Below, in pieces: positions 1 through 6,595 of a stretch of 11,568 nt of DNA (position 1 is its first letter; each line of letters starts with the position of its first letter). Where the stretch lies: NCBI GenBank assembly GCA_003561665.1, contig PWVY01000342.1, positions 1 to 11,568 of the forward strand. Reading direction: 5' to 3'. The translations under genes were made by a program, and so were the position numbers. This DNA comes from Thermoplasmata archaeon. Its GTDB lineage: Archaea; Thermoplasmatota; SW-10-69-26. Under the pieces are notes generated by a model, which did no database searches, was not told where the DNA came from, and worked only from the letters and a program-made list of their open reading frames with translations.

Positions 1-2
1 AC

Positions 3-266
3 AACAACATCCACAACCCCCTCCACGATGGTGTCTGCCAGGATTGCCTCTTCGTGCCCACCGTCGCTACGGGATCGTACGGGTACGTTGGACCCGACAG
101 AAGCGCTTCGACGAACAACGCCGGTGTTTCGACGGGAGGCCCGATTGCGCCCCTGGTCACCGCCGTCGGCACGCCATCCGGAGACTACACCTTCTGGGTT
201 GATCACTACCTCGGAACAGGGAACCAGGATCTCCTCACCGTCGGCCTCGCAGCAGACCTCCCCTGA
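3..266 (+). CDS. C-terminal fragment of a probable extracytoplasmic beta-rich protein (5' end outside window)
   Basis: The reading frame is open from the window edge to TGA at 264-266, giving 87 residues with no obvious start, so this is the 3' end of a longer gene. Most codons end in C or G, as in real genes of this genome, and the residue mix (G, V, T, D, Y) looks like a folded protein, unlike the overlapping Arg/Ser/Pro-rich frame. Early on it has a CQDC motif with two cysteines three apart. The end contains SGDYTFWVDHY followed by an NQD turn and a short hydrophobic strand, a pattern like the last strands of extracellular beta-sandwich domains. The family is not recognised. A secreted or surface protein is an inference from composition only. 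Confidence 0.6.
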   Translation, partial: NNIHNPLHDGVCQDCLFVPTVATGSYGYVGPDRSASTNNAGVSTGGPIAPLVTAVGTPSGDYTFWVDHYLGTGNQDLLTVGLAADLP

Positions 267-315
267 CCGTCATCGTGACGATACAAGGAACGCTACGACA
301 CCTCCACCATAGAAT

Positions 316-323
316 ATTTATAC
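316..323 (+). promoter_or_regulatory. Candidate archaeal TATA box in the gap downstream of the truncated gene
   Basis: ATTTATAC within an AT-rich stretch (311-323) is among the best TATA matches in the window. The predicted transcription start 24-27 nt downstream is about 343-347. No convincing plus-strand gene follows. What follows is an ATG at 343 and a 10-bp inverted repeat starting at 348. It could drive a small RNA, an antisense transcript against the kinase gene, or nothing. Confidence 0.35.
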
Positions 324-347
324 GCCGCAAGCGCGTTCTGGGATGAG

Positions 348-408
348 GACGCCCAACCGAAGCCGTGCGGGTTCGGCAACACCTCGTTTCTTACGGCCGT
401 TGGGCGTC
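348..408. terminator. Long hairpin between convergent genes (possible bidirectional terminator or small RNA)
   Basis: GACGCCCAAC at 348-357 is perfectly complementary to GTTGGGCGTC at 399-408. Inside, GCCGT (362-366) can extend the stem with ACGGC (393-397), leaving a loop of about 26 nt. A pyrimidine-rich, moderately T-rich tail follows at 407-422. The hairpin lies between the stop of the plus-strand partial gene (266) and the stop of the minus-strand kinase gene (422), where a bidirectional terminator would sit. The rest of the 267-421 gap holds only the TATA-like box described separately. The T-tract is weak, so terminator function is uncertain. Confidence 0.4.
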
Positions 409-421
409 TTTCTCCCCTTTC

Positions 422-1555
422 TTACTCCCCCACACCCCCGGGTCCGGAACGAAGCGGCAAACGCGAACGAAACCCCGGACCCGTCAATACATCCACCCGC
501 TCAGGCGCTAACGCATCCAACGACGGATCCCCCGTATCCACGCGCAACGCATCCAACCCCACCAGTTTCTCCCGCGTCGCCACCACCCGCAACCGATCCC
601 ACCCCAACCGATCCAACAACCCCGGCACCAACTGCTGGTTCCCCCGCCCCAACACGAACCCCTGCCCCCCGATCGGTGACACAACGATCAACGCATCCTC
701 CCCCACCTCCTCCAACTCCCCCGCCGTCGCATCCTCGATCAAACAAACCCCCTCCCCCGCCTCATCCACACGCACCACATCCACCCCTAACAACGACGCC
801 TCCCGCCCCAACAACGCCTCCTTGATCGCATGCACCGTGCTCCCCGGACCCAACACAAGAACCCGCCCCGGCTTTGCAAGCTCCAACCCCGCCTCCACCA
901 CGCCCTCCAACGTCCCCCCCACCGCCGCCTTCCCTCCCTGCACCCCCGGATGCATAGGAACCCGCAAACACCCCAAACGCTCCCGCCGCACCACGCCCTC
1001 ACGCAACCCACCCTCATCCACCTCCACCACCTCCACCCGATGATCATCCACAAGCCCACCCAAGAACGCATCCGCCACGCGAGCAGCATGCTCCGGCGTC
1101 TCACCGAACGCGGCCGAATTCATCTTCACGCCACCCGGGACACCCAAACAAACCACCCCCTCCCCCACCGTGCTGGCCACATCCAACGCCGTCCCATCCC
1201 CCCCCACGAACACGATCAATCCCACGCCTGCCTCCTGGAACGCGCGCGCCGCCTGCTGGGTATCCTCCGCGCTCGTGGGCTCCTCGACCTCGACAAGGAC
1301 CTCATGATCGACGCCCACACTCTGGCAAACATCGGCCCCCATGGGGGATGCGCACGTCAGCACGCGAACCTCCATCGACAAAGCATCCAGGAAACGTCGA
1401 GCCCGTAAGGGACTCACCGGCGTCGCCCCCCGATCACGCGCCTCACCCACCGCGTCGTCCGTACCTTTCAACGCCACAGGCCCCCCCATGCCCGCGATCG
1501 GGTTCACAAGGAACCCCAGCACGGGCGCATCCTCCGGGGCGTGCCGAGTGGTCAT
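422..1555 (-). CDS. ATP-NAD/AcoX-family kinase (predicted NAD kinase-like protein, COG3199 type)
   Basis: This 377-residue protein has the signature of the ATP-NAD/AcoX kinase family, whose members are predicted to phosphorylate NAD or a related substrate with ATP or polyphosphate in the cytoplasm. Visible motifs are the N-terminal NPIAGMGG followed by LKGTD (about residues 18-33), the diacylglycerol/NAD kinase-type GGDGT at 118-122, GVKMNSAAF at 142-150, GPGST at 236-240, and the family-typical SPIGGQGF (293-300) plus GRGNQQL (303-309). Length fits the family, so it appears intact. The ATG at 1555 lies about 24 nt from a TATA-like TTTTTCTTTACC on the minus strand, which suggests a leaderless mRNA. 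AcoX proteins accompany lipoyl-dependent acetoin dehydrogenases, and here the gene lies two genes downstream of a lipoyl-dependent glycine cleavage operon. True substrate is unknown; NAD kinase activity is inferred from the family only. Confidence 0.88.
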   Translation of the reverse strand: MTTRHAPEDAPVLGFLVNPIAGMGGPVALKGTDDAVGEARDRGATPVSPLRARRFLDALSMEVRVLTCASPMGADVCQSVGVDHEVLVEVEEPTSAEDTQQAARAFQEAGVGLIVFVGGDGTALDVASTVGEGVVCLGVPGGVKMNSAAFGETPEHAARVADAFLGGLVDDHRVEVVEVDEGGLREGVVRRERLGCLRVPMHPGVQGGKAAVGGTLEGVVEAGLELAKPGRVLVLGPGSTVHAIKEALLGREASLLGVDVVRVDEAGEGVCLIEDATAGELEEVGEDALIVVSPIGGQGFVLGRGNQQLVPGLLDRLGWDRLRVVATREKLVGLDALRVDTGDPSLDALAPERVDVLTGPGFRSRLPLRSGPGGVGE

Positions 1556-1574
1556 TCAAACGAAGCTAGGAGAC

Positions 1575-1586
1575 GGTAAAGAAAAA
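1575..1586 (-). promoter_or_regulatory. TATA-like/T-rich element upstream of the AcoX-family kinase gene
   Basis: The minus strand reads TTTTTCTTTACC here. Its CTTTACC core is centred about 24 nt upstream of the ATG at 1555, the spacing expected for a leaderless archaeal promoter. The T-run could instead terminate the transcript of the small membrane protein gene, which ends at 1601. Both roles may apply. Confidence 0.4.
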
Positions 1587-1600
1587 CGTTGGCGACCGAG

Positions 1601-2014
1601 CTAAAGCCCGTCCCGAATCTGCTCAAGGATCCGGACCTGACGATCCAAGACGCCGGTTTGCTTGTCCAGCTTCACCTGCACGACATCCAACTGACCCCCC
1701 ATACCCTGTTCCCCGATGATCGCTTCTTCGATGTCATCAAGCTTGTCCAGTTTGTCCAGCTTGCCATCCATCGAATCGAGCTTCCCATGCGTCACCTCAA
1801 CGCCGCCCTGCACGGCCTCCACCTGGCTAGCGTTCGCATTGACATGAATCGCGTACGCTGTCACCAGGACCGCCACGAGGGAGCCAACGCCAATCATCCA
1901 CTCACCAAGGTCGTTCCACCACCCGCGAAGCTCCCCCACCGCGCCCAGGATGGCAACGGCGAAACCGAGCGCGGCGATGACCCAAAGGATGCGCTCCGCG
2001 GTCTTGGGCTCCAC
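1601..2014 (-). CDS. Small membrane protein with two transmembrane helices and a coiled-coil tail, function unknown
   Basis: Starting at the GTG at 2014, the protein has 137 residues. Two hydrophobic helices (about 10-27 and 39-57) are joined by a short loop containing GWWNDLGEW. A hydrophilic C-terminal half follows with regularly spaced KLD units (KLDSMDGKLDKLDKLDD, about 78-94; KLDKQ, about 115-119) that should form a coiled coil. This suggests a membrane-anchored oligomer with a soluble stalk. I recognise no family. The start is chosen because a TATA box (CTATAAA, minus strand) is centred 25 nt upstream, which would make GTG the first transcribed codon. A longer frame from a TTG at 2083 adds 23 residues rich in Cys and Ser but would place the TATA box inside the gene. 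It lies between the gcv operon and the kinase gene on the same strand, with its own predicted promoter. Confidence 0.7.
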   Translation of the reverse strand: MEPKTAERILWVIAALGFAVAILGAVGELRGWWNDLGEWMIGVGSLVAVLVTAYAIHVNANASQVEAVQGGVEVTHGKLDSMDGKLDKLDKLDDIEEAIIGEQGMGGQLDVVQVKLDKQTGVLDRQVRILEQIRDGL

Positions 2015-2030
2015 ACACTCAATACACCAC

Positions 2031-2049
2031 GAATCCTTTATAGGGATTC
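2031..2049 (-). promoter_or_regulatory. TATA box embedded in a 6-bp perfect inverted repeat
   Basis: GAATCC (2031-2036) and GGATTC (2044-2049) flank a 7-nt centre reading CTATAAA on the minus strand. The TATA centre is about 25 nt upstream of the GTG at 2014. The overlap of a core promoter element with a dyad resembles an operator at which a dimeric repressor would block TBP. No regulator gene is identifiable nearby, so regulation is inferred. Confidence 0.5.
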
Positions 2050-2100
2050 TCCGAGAAGCACACGATTCCGGAGGGGAGGCCAACGATCGCCATCAAGAAG

Positions 2101-2123
2101 CCGGGCTCACGTTTCCAACCCGG
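2101..2123 (-). terminator. Weak hairpin after the gcv operon
   Basis: Just downstream of the gcvPB stop codon (2127-2129), the minus strand can form a 5-bp stem, CCGGG with CCCGG, around a 13-nt loop, followed by CTTCTTG. The stem is short and the T-tract poor. Position, rather than strength, is the argument for a terminator. Confidence 0.25.
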
Positions 2124-2126
2124 AGG

Positions 2127-3620
2127 CTACGATCCGTCTTGATCCCGTTGAACCTGATCCCACGTCAAAAGCGGGTTCCGAGCCGCATGCACATCATCCA
2201 CCCGCCCAGCCGCCGTATTGAACGGCGCCTCCCGCACCACGCCCGGGGCCTCATCCCCGATGGACAACAACGCATCCACAAGAGCATCCAACGCCTCCCG
2301 CGTCTCCGTCTCCGTGGGCTCGATCATCAAGGACTCCTTCACGTTGATCGGGAAATGAACCGTCGGCGCATGGATCCCATAATCCAACAACCGCTTCCCC
2401 ACCTCCGTTGCACCCACCCCGTTCTCCTCCCACAGGCCCTCCGCCGTCACCACGAACTCGTGCTTCTTCAACGCCTCCCCCGGGGCAGGGTACGCATCCT
2501 TGATACGCTGGTACAGGTAGTTCGCGTTCGCCACCGCCGTCTCCGTCACGCGCGTTAACCCATCGCTCCCGTGCTGCCGGATGTACGCCAGGGCCCGAAC
2601 GAGGACCCCCACGTTCCCATGGAACCCCTTCACCGCACCGATGCTCCGTTCATCCCCATCATCTAACACGTACAACCCATCCTTCCCCTTCTTCACACGG
2701 GGCACGGGAAGGTACGGGGCCAACTCCTCGGTGCACGCGACAGGACCCGCCCCGGGCCCTCCGCCACCGTGCGGAGTCGCGAACGTCTTGTGCACGTTGA
2801 AGTGCATGATGTCGAACCCCATCGCTCCCGGGTTCGTCTTGCCCAAGATCGCGTTCAGGTTCGCACCATCATAGTACAGCATCGCGCCCGCATCGTGCAC
2901 GATCTCGGCGATCTTCTCCACGTCCCGCTCGAAGATGCCAAGCGTGTTCGGGTTCGTGAGCATGAACGCTGCCGTGCGCTCGCTCACCGCGTCTTCCAAC
3001 GCTTTCACGTCCACGCACCCGTCCGACCCGCTGGGGATCTCAAGCACCTCGAAGCCCGCCATGGCCGCGCTGGCCGGGTTCGTCCCGTGCGCGCTGTCCG
3101 GCACGACGACCTCGCAGCGGGTCTCCTCGCTGATCTCCCCGAGGTCCCTGAACCGCTCGCGGACCATGCGCATCGCGACGAACTCGCCTTGCGCGCCGGC
3201 TGCAGGTTGAAGGGAGACGTGAGGAAGGCCCCCGATGGCTGCAAGGGCTTCTTGAAGCTGGTAGAGGAGCGCAAGGATGCCCTGAGCATCCTCTTCCCGG
3301 GCGAGCGGGTGCACGTTGAGAAGATCCGGCTCGTGCGCGAGGGGCTCGGGCATCTTGGCGTTGTATTTCATCGTGCACGAGCCCAGAGGGTAGGTGCCGG
3401 TGTCGACACCGAACGTCATCTGGGCTTGGCGTGTGAGGTGTCGGGTTAGGCGTGAGCGAGGCACGGTGGGGATGCCGACGGTTTCGCGCGCGTGTTCGTC
3501 GGGAAGGTTTGCCTCATTGGTCGTTTCATGATCGAAGGGGCCTTCAGGGGCGGGGCCTTCGTCGAGGTCGAAGAGGGTGGGTTCGTCCCAGCGTGCTTGG
3601 CGGAACGTGTCAGGATCCAT
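2127..3620 (-). CDS. gcvPB: Glycine dehydrogenase (decarboxylating) subunit 2 (glycine cleavage P protein, beta subunit)
   Basis: With GcvPA this 497-residue protein forms the PLP-dependent P protein, which decarboxylates glycine and passes the aminomethyl group to lipoyl-GcvH. Family landmarks are LGSCTMKYNAK (79-89), SAHGTNPASAAMAGF (176-190), DGANLNA (251-257) and HFNVHKTF (273-280), in which Lys278 should carry PLP, followed by the glycine-rich PHGGGGPGAGP (283-293). Length matches split-type GcvPB. The ATG directly follows the gcvPA stop codon with no gap, and an AGGAGGT site lies 7 nt upstream. Codon use changes within the gene: about the first 140-170 codons favour C-ending codons (CTC, ACC, GCC) and GAA for Glu, as in gcvPA. 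The later part favours GAG, ACG, GCG and TTG, as in the kinase gene downstream. The reading frame stays intact and the protein looks functional throughout. Confidence 0.97.
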   Translation of the reverse strand: MDPDTFRQARWDEPTLFDLDEGPAPEGPFDHETTNEANLPDEHARETVGIPTVPRSRLTRHLTRQAQMTFGVDTGTYPLGSCTMKYNAKMPEPLAHEPDLLNVHPLAREEDAQGILALLYQLQEALAAIGGLPHVSLQPAAGAQGEFVAMRMVRERFRDLGEISEETRCEVVVPDSAHGTNPASAAMAGFEVLEIPSGSDGCVDVKALEDAVSERTAAFMLTNPNTLGIFERDVEKIAEIVHDAGAMLYYDGANLNAILGKTNPGAMGFDIMHFNVHKTFATPHGGGGPGAGPVACTEELAPYLPVPRVKKGKDGLYVLDDGDERSIGAVKGFHGNVGVLVRALAYIRQHGSDGLTRVTETAVANANYLYQRIKDAYPAPGEALKKHEFVVTAEGLWEENGVGATEVGKRLLDYGIHAPTVHFPINVKESLMIEPTETETREALDALVDALLSIGDEAPGVVREAPFNTAAGRVDDVHAARNPLLTWDQVQRDQDGS

Positions 3621-4955
3621 CTAGGAGACCTCCTGGATGAGGTTCGCGAGGGCATCGATCGCGTCCGGGGTCGTGGTTTCGGTGGCGCACGCGATGAGCC
3701 CGTCGGTGCCGTTGTTCATGAGGTGTTTGGCGGGGATGCCTGGATCTATGTCATGGGCTTTGGCTTCGTCTCGGAAAGCGTCCGCGTCGATGGGGGGCTC
3801 GTAGAGAACCTCGTTGTATCCGGGGGGGTCTTGGTAGGGCACGTGAGCGCCGGCTTCGGCCAGGCGCGCGGCGAGGGTGTGTCCTTTGTCCGCGTTGGAT
3901 CGAGCGAGGTTCTTGAACCCTGTCTCGCCGTACGCGGCGAGGGTGGTCGTGAAGAGGACGGCGAGGAAGCTTTGGTTGGTGCAGATGTTGCTTGTGGCGC
4001 GCGAACGTCGGATGTGTTGTTCGCGGGTTTGCAGGGTCATGCAGTAGGCGTCGTCGTCGTTGGCATCATGGGTGTGTCCGACCAGGCGTCCGGGCATGCG
4101 TCGTAGGTGTGCATCGTCCACGGCGAAGAGGCCCAGCGCGGGGCCGCCGTAACTGGGGGGCAAGGCGAGGGGTTGGCCTTCGCTGGTGGCGATGTCGGCT
4201 CCGTAGTGGCCGGGGCCGTGCAGGAGGCCAAGGGCGGTGATATCGGGCACGTGAACGGTGAGGCGTGCGCCGGCTTCGTGCGTGATCTGCGCGATCTCGT
4301 CAAGGGGTTCGATGCGTCCGTACGCGTTGGGTGTCTCGATGTGCACGCCTGCGGTCTCGTCGTCGATGGCGTCTTCTAGCGCGTTCAGGTCCGTGGTCCC
4401 TTCAGGGCTTGTGGGGAGGGTTTCGAGGGTGCCGCTGGCGCCGTCGATGTAGTTGTTGAGGATGCTTCGTCGTTGGTGGGGGATGTGTTCGGGGGTGAGG
4501 ATTTGGTGGCGGTTGCGCGTGGTTCGCAGCGCCATGAGGACGGCTTCCCCTGCGGCGCTTGCACCGTCGTACATGCCCGTGTTGGCGGCATCGAGTTCAA
4601 GAAGGCGCGCGGTGAGGGTTTGGAACTCGAAGAGGCTCTGGAGGAGGCCTTGGTTGATCTCGGCTTGGTAGGGCGTGTAAGCGGTGAGGAGCTCGCCTCG
4701 TTTGGCCATGAAGCGAGTCTCGGGGGGGATCCAGTGGTGGTAGGAACCGCCTCCAAGGAACGTGGCTTGGTCTTGGAGCGTCGTGTTCTCTGCTAGGGTG
4801 GATTGGATGTCTTGTTCGACCTTGTGGTCGGGTTCTCCCTTGGGGATCTCAAGAGAGCGCTGGATGGGTTGGGGGATGTCGCGGAAGAGGTCCTCCAGCG
4901 TGTATCCCACGTCTTCAAGCATCGCTTCGATGTGCGTAGGATGGGCGAGGTCCAT
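3621..4955 (-). CDS. gcvPA: Glycine dehydrogenase (decarboxylating) subunit 1 (glycine cleavage P protein, alpha subunit)
   Basis: This 444-residue protein is the non-PLP-binding half of the split P protein typical of archaea and many Gram-positive bacteria. It pairs with GcvPB to bind and decarboxylate glycine. Conserved blocks include the N-terminal IEAMLEDVGYTLEDLF with DIP (9-28), FLGGGSYHHWIPP (67-79), TAYTPYQAEINQG (91-103), NTGMYDGASAAGEA (125-138), PPSYGGPALG (266-275) and the RATSNICTNQ block (319-328). No Schiff-base lysine is expected in this subunit. Length is normal and the ATG start places the N-terminus as in homologues. It starts 3 nt after the gcvH stop, with a weak GAGG 8 nt upstream, and abuts gcvPB directly, so the two subunits are probably translationally coupled for equal amounts. 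Confidence 0.97.
   Translation of the reverse strand: MDLAHPTHIEAMLEDVGYTLEDLFRDIPQPIQRSLEIPKGEPDHKVEQDIQSTLAENTTLQDQATFLGGGSYHHWIPPETRFMAKRGELLTAYTPYQAEINQGLLQSLFEFQTLTARLLELDAANTGMYDGASAAGEAVLMALRTTRNRHQILTPEHIPHQRRSILNNYIDGASGTLETLPTSPEGTTDLNALEDAIDDETAGVHIETPNAYGRIEPLDEIAQITHEAGARLTVHVPDITALGLLHGPGHYGADIATSEGQPLALPPSYGGPALGLFAVDDAHLRRMPGRLVGHTHDANDDDAYCMTLQTREQHIRRSRATSNICTNQSFLAVLFTTTLAAYGETGFKNLARSNADKGHTLAARLAEAGAHVPYQDPPGYNEVLYEPPIDADAFRDEAKAHDIDPGIPAKHLMNNGTDGLIACATETTTPDAIDALANLIQEVS
3628..3634 (-). promoter_or_regulatory. Strong Shine-Dalgarno site of gcvPB
   Basis: The minus strand reads AGGAGGT, 7 nt before the gcvPB ATG and inside the last codons of gcvPA. It supports SD-dependent initiation at internal operon genes and fixes the gcvPB start. 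Confidence 0.75.
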
Positions 4956-4958
4956 GCG

Positions 4959-5345
4959 TTAGGCCTCGGTGTGGTCCACGTATTCTTCGTGGTCCAGGAG
5001 GTCCTCGGCTTGGCTTGCATCGTGCATGTCGAGCACGACGATCCAGCCGTCCCCGTAGGGGTCGTCGTTGATGAGTTCGGGGCTGTCTTCAAGCTCGTGG
5101 TTGACCTGCACGACGGTGCCGTCGACGGGAGCGTAAACGTCGCTGACGCTTTTGACGCTTTCAAGCACGGCGAACGCGTCGCCTTGGCTTAGGGTTTCGT
5201 CTTCGGTGGGAAGCTCGACGTACACGACGTCGGTGAGTTGGTCTTGGGCGAAGTCCGTGATGCCGATGCGCGCTTTCCCGTCTTCGACGTTCACCCATTC
5301 GTGCTCTTTCGTGTATGCTAGTTTCTTTGGGGTCTCATGTCCCAC
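4959..5345 (-). CDS. gcvH: Glycine cleavage system H protein (lipoyl carrier)
   Basis: GcvH carries the lipoyl arm that takes the aminomethyl group from the P protein, presents it to GcvT and is reoxidised by the L protein. From the GTG at 5345 it has 128 residues, the usual family length. The N-terminus has YTKEHEWV, and the lipoylation motif ESVKSVSD places the modified lysine at residue 65, matching known H proteins (about 63-64). A C-terminal GDGWIVVLDM segment is also typical. The start is chosen because GGAGG lies 7 nt upstream, the same spacing as for gcvPB. An upstream in-frame ATG at 5363 would add six residues and bury that ribosome site in the gene. It is the second gene of the operon, between gcvT and gcvPA. 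Confidence 0.96.
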   Translation of the reverse strand: MGHETPKKLAYTKEHEWVNVEDGKARIGITDFAQDQLTDVVYVELPTEDETLSQGDAFAVLESVKSVSDVYAPVDGTVVQVNHELEDSPELINDDPYGDGWIVVLDMHDASQAEDLLDHEEYVDHTEA

Positions 5346-5352
5346 GTTGAAG

Positions 5353-5357
5353 CCTCC
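5353..5357 (-). promoter_or_regulatory. Shine-Dalgarno site deciding the gcvH start
   Basis: GGAGG on the minus strand lies 7 nt before the GTG at 5345. It favours that GTG over the ATG at 5363, which has no comparable site. Confidence 0.6.
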
Positions 5358-5372
5358 AAGCATGTTTCAGGA

Positions 5373-6434
5373 TCAAACGAAGGGTACCTCCGTGATGGTG
5401 CCGGCTCGGTGCGATCCTCGGATATCCACGGTCACACGGGTGCCGGGTTCCTCGATGGCGGGGTCGACGTAAGCCAGGGCGATGCCCGTTTCTAGGGTGG
5501 GGCTCATCGTCCCGCTGGAGACGGTGCCGACGGGTTCATCGTCATGGTGGACGGTCGCCTCGCGGCGGGGGATGCCTTCGTCGGTGAGTTTGATGCCGGT
5601 GAGGACGCGTTGAGGGCCTGCTTCGCGGCGTGTGAGGATCTCGTCGCGTCCGGTGAAGTCGTGATCGAGATCAAGCGTCCAGGTGAGTTTTGCTTCGATG
5701 GGCGTCACGGGCGGGTTGAACTCGTTCCCGGCCAGGCAGTAGCCTTTCTCGAGGCGTAGCGTGTCACGGGCGCCAAGCCCGCAGGGGGTGACGCCGGCTT
5801 CGATGAAGGCTTGGAAGGTCTCCTCGGCGTGCTCGATGGGGAGCACGAACTCGACGCCATCCTCGCCGGTGTACCCGGTGCCGCTGATGAACCCGGCTTC
5901 GTCGAAGAGAGGGTCGACGGTGAACCGTTGAGGGGGTTCCACGTTGAGCACCTTCTCGATGAGGCCTGGGGCTTGGGGGCCTTGAAGCGCGAGGATGCAA
6001 AGCCCTGCGGTCCGGTCTTCGACCTCGCACCCGTGTTCGGTGAGGTGCGTGGCGATGGTTTCGTTCATGCCCGCGTTCGGGATCAGGTGGAACCGGTTGG
6101 GGAGGCGGAAAACGATGAGGTCATCGAGGATGGTGCCGTCCTCGCGGAGTGCCACGGTGTACTTGGCATCGCCGGGGGTTAGCTTGGTCGCGTCCGCTCC
6201 GATCGCGTCGGCGAGGGGTTCAGCGTCCCCAGGGGGAAGGGTAAGGTTGCTCATGTGGGAAACGTCGAACAGGCCCGCGTGGGTTCGCACGGCGTTGTGT
6301 TCGGTGAGGATGCCTTCGAACTGGAGAGGCATCTGGTACCCTGCGAAAGGGGTGAAGCGGGCGCCTAGGTCGTCGTGAAGGTGGCGAAGCGGCGTGGTCT
6401 CGCGGGCACGCTCGGGTTGACCTTCTCGGGCCAC
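5373..6434 (-). CDS. gcvT: Glycine cleavage system T protein (aminomethyltransferase)
   Basis: GcvT releases ammonia from aminomethylated GcvH and transfers the one-carbon unit to tetrahydrofolate or an archaeal pterin analogue. From the GTG at 6434 the protein has 353 residues, normal for the family. It starts just before the conserved TPLRHLH (14-20) and FAGYQMP (30-36), then FDVSHM (56-61), DDLIV with the downstream NAGM (about 104-123), GYTGEDGVE (187-195), LGARDTLRLEKGY (220-232) and SSGTMSPTLETG (306-317). An in-frame start at 6512 would add 26 residues with no counterpart in the family and would cover the predicted promoter. The TATA-like GCTTATG lies about 26 nt upstream of the GTG, implying a leaderless message. 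It is the first gene of gcvT-gcvH-gcvPA-gcvPB. The L protein is not in the window. Confidence 0.96.
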   Translation of the reverse strand: MAREGQPERARETTPLRHLHDDLGARFTPFAGYQMPLQFEGILTEHNAVRTHAGLFDVSHMSNLTLPPGDAEPLADAIGADATKLTPGDAKYTVALREDGTILDDLIVFRLPNRFHLIPNAGMNETIATHLTEHGCEVEDRTAGLCILALQGPQAPGLIEKVLNVEPPQRFTVDPLFDEAGFISGTGYTGEDGVEFVLPIEHAEETFQAFIEAGVTPCGLGARDTLRLEKGYCLAGNEFNPPVTPIEAKLTWTLDLDHDFTGRDEILTRREAGPQRVLTGIKLTDEGIPRREATVHHDDEPVGTVSSGTMSPTLETGIALAYVDPAIEEPGTRVTVDIRGSHRAGTITEVPFV

Positions 6435-6457
6435 GATTCCCCGAAAGGGAACCAGCA

Positions 6458-6464
6458 CATAAGC
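6458..6464 (-). promoter_or_regulatory. Probable TATA box of the gcv operon
   Basis: The minus strand reads GCTTATG, centred about 26 nt upstream of the GTG at 6434. The spacing matches the other leaderless starts in this window. I see no glycine riboswitch-like structure between box and start, and a leaderless mRNA would leave no room for one. Confidence 0.45.
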
Positions 6465-6595
6465 GATTGCCCCCAGGCGTGGATGTTGACGTCCTCTCAT
6501 CGCGTAGGCCACGGTGAAGGCGCGTTCCCATCGCGTTTTGCGCGTTTTGCATGCAACCCATCGTAGGTGCCGTCGAAGCCTGGCATCGTCTCGTG

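Noticed and set aside
343..825. Plus-strand 160-codon frame beginning at an ATG just after the TATA box at 316-323
   Set aside because: From codon 27 on it is antisense to the well-supported kinase gene and encodes a Pro/Thr-rich low-complexity product, as expected from the complement of G-rich codons. The start position is noted in the small-RNA finding, but the frame itself looks like a shadow.
830..1408. Long plus-strand open frame antisense to the kinase gene
   Set aside because: His/Pro/Arg-rich composition without domain features; explained by the codon bias of the opposite gene.
2769..3449. 226-codon plus-strand frame antisense to gcvPB
   Set aside because: Arg/His/Val-rich shadow of a clear conserved gene; no motif seen.
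3492..4106. 204-codon plus-strand frame antisense to gcvPA and the gcvPB start
   Set aside because: Gly/Val-rich shadow frame overlapping two conserved genes.
6435..6512. N-terminal extension of gcvT from the GTG at 6512
   Set aside because: Adds 26 residues absent from the family and covers the TATA-like element; the GTG at 6434 fits the family N-terminus.
6435..6595. Glycine riboswitch upstream of gcvT
   Set aside because: No tandem aptamer-like structure seen, the predicted mRNA is leaderless, and glycine riboswitches are characteristic of bacteria.
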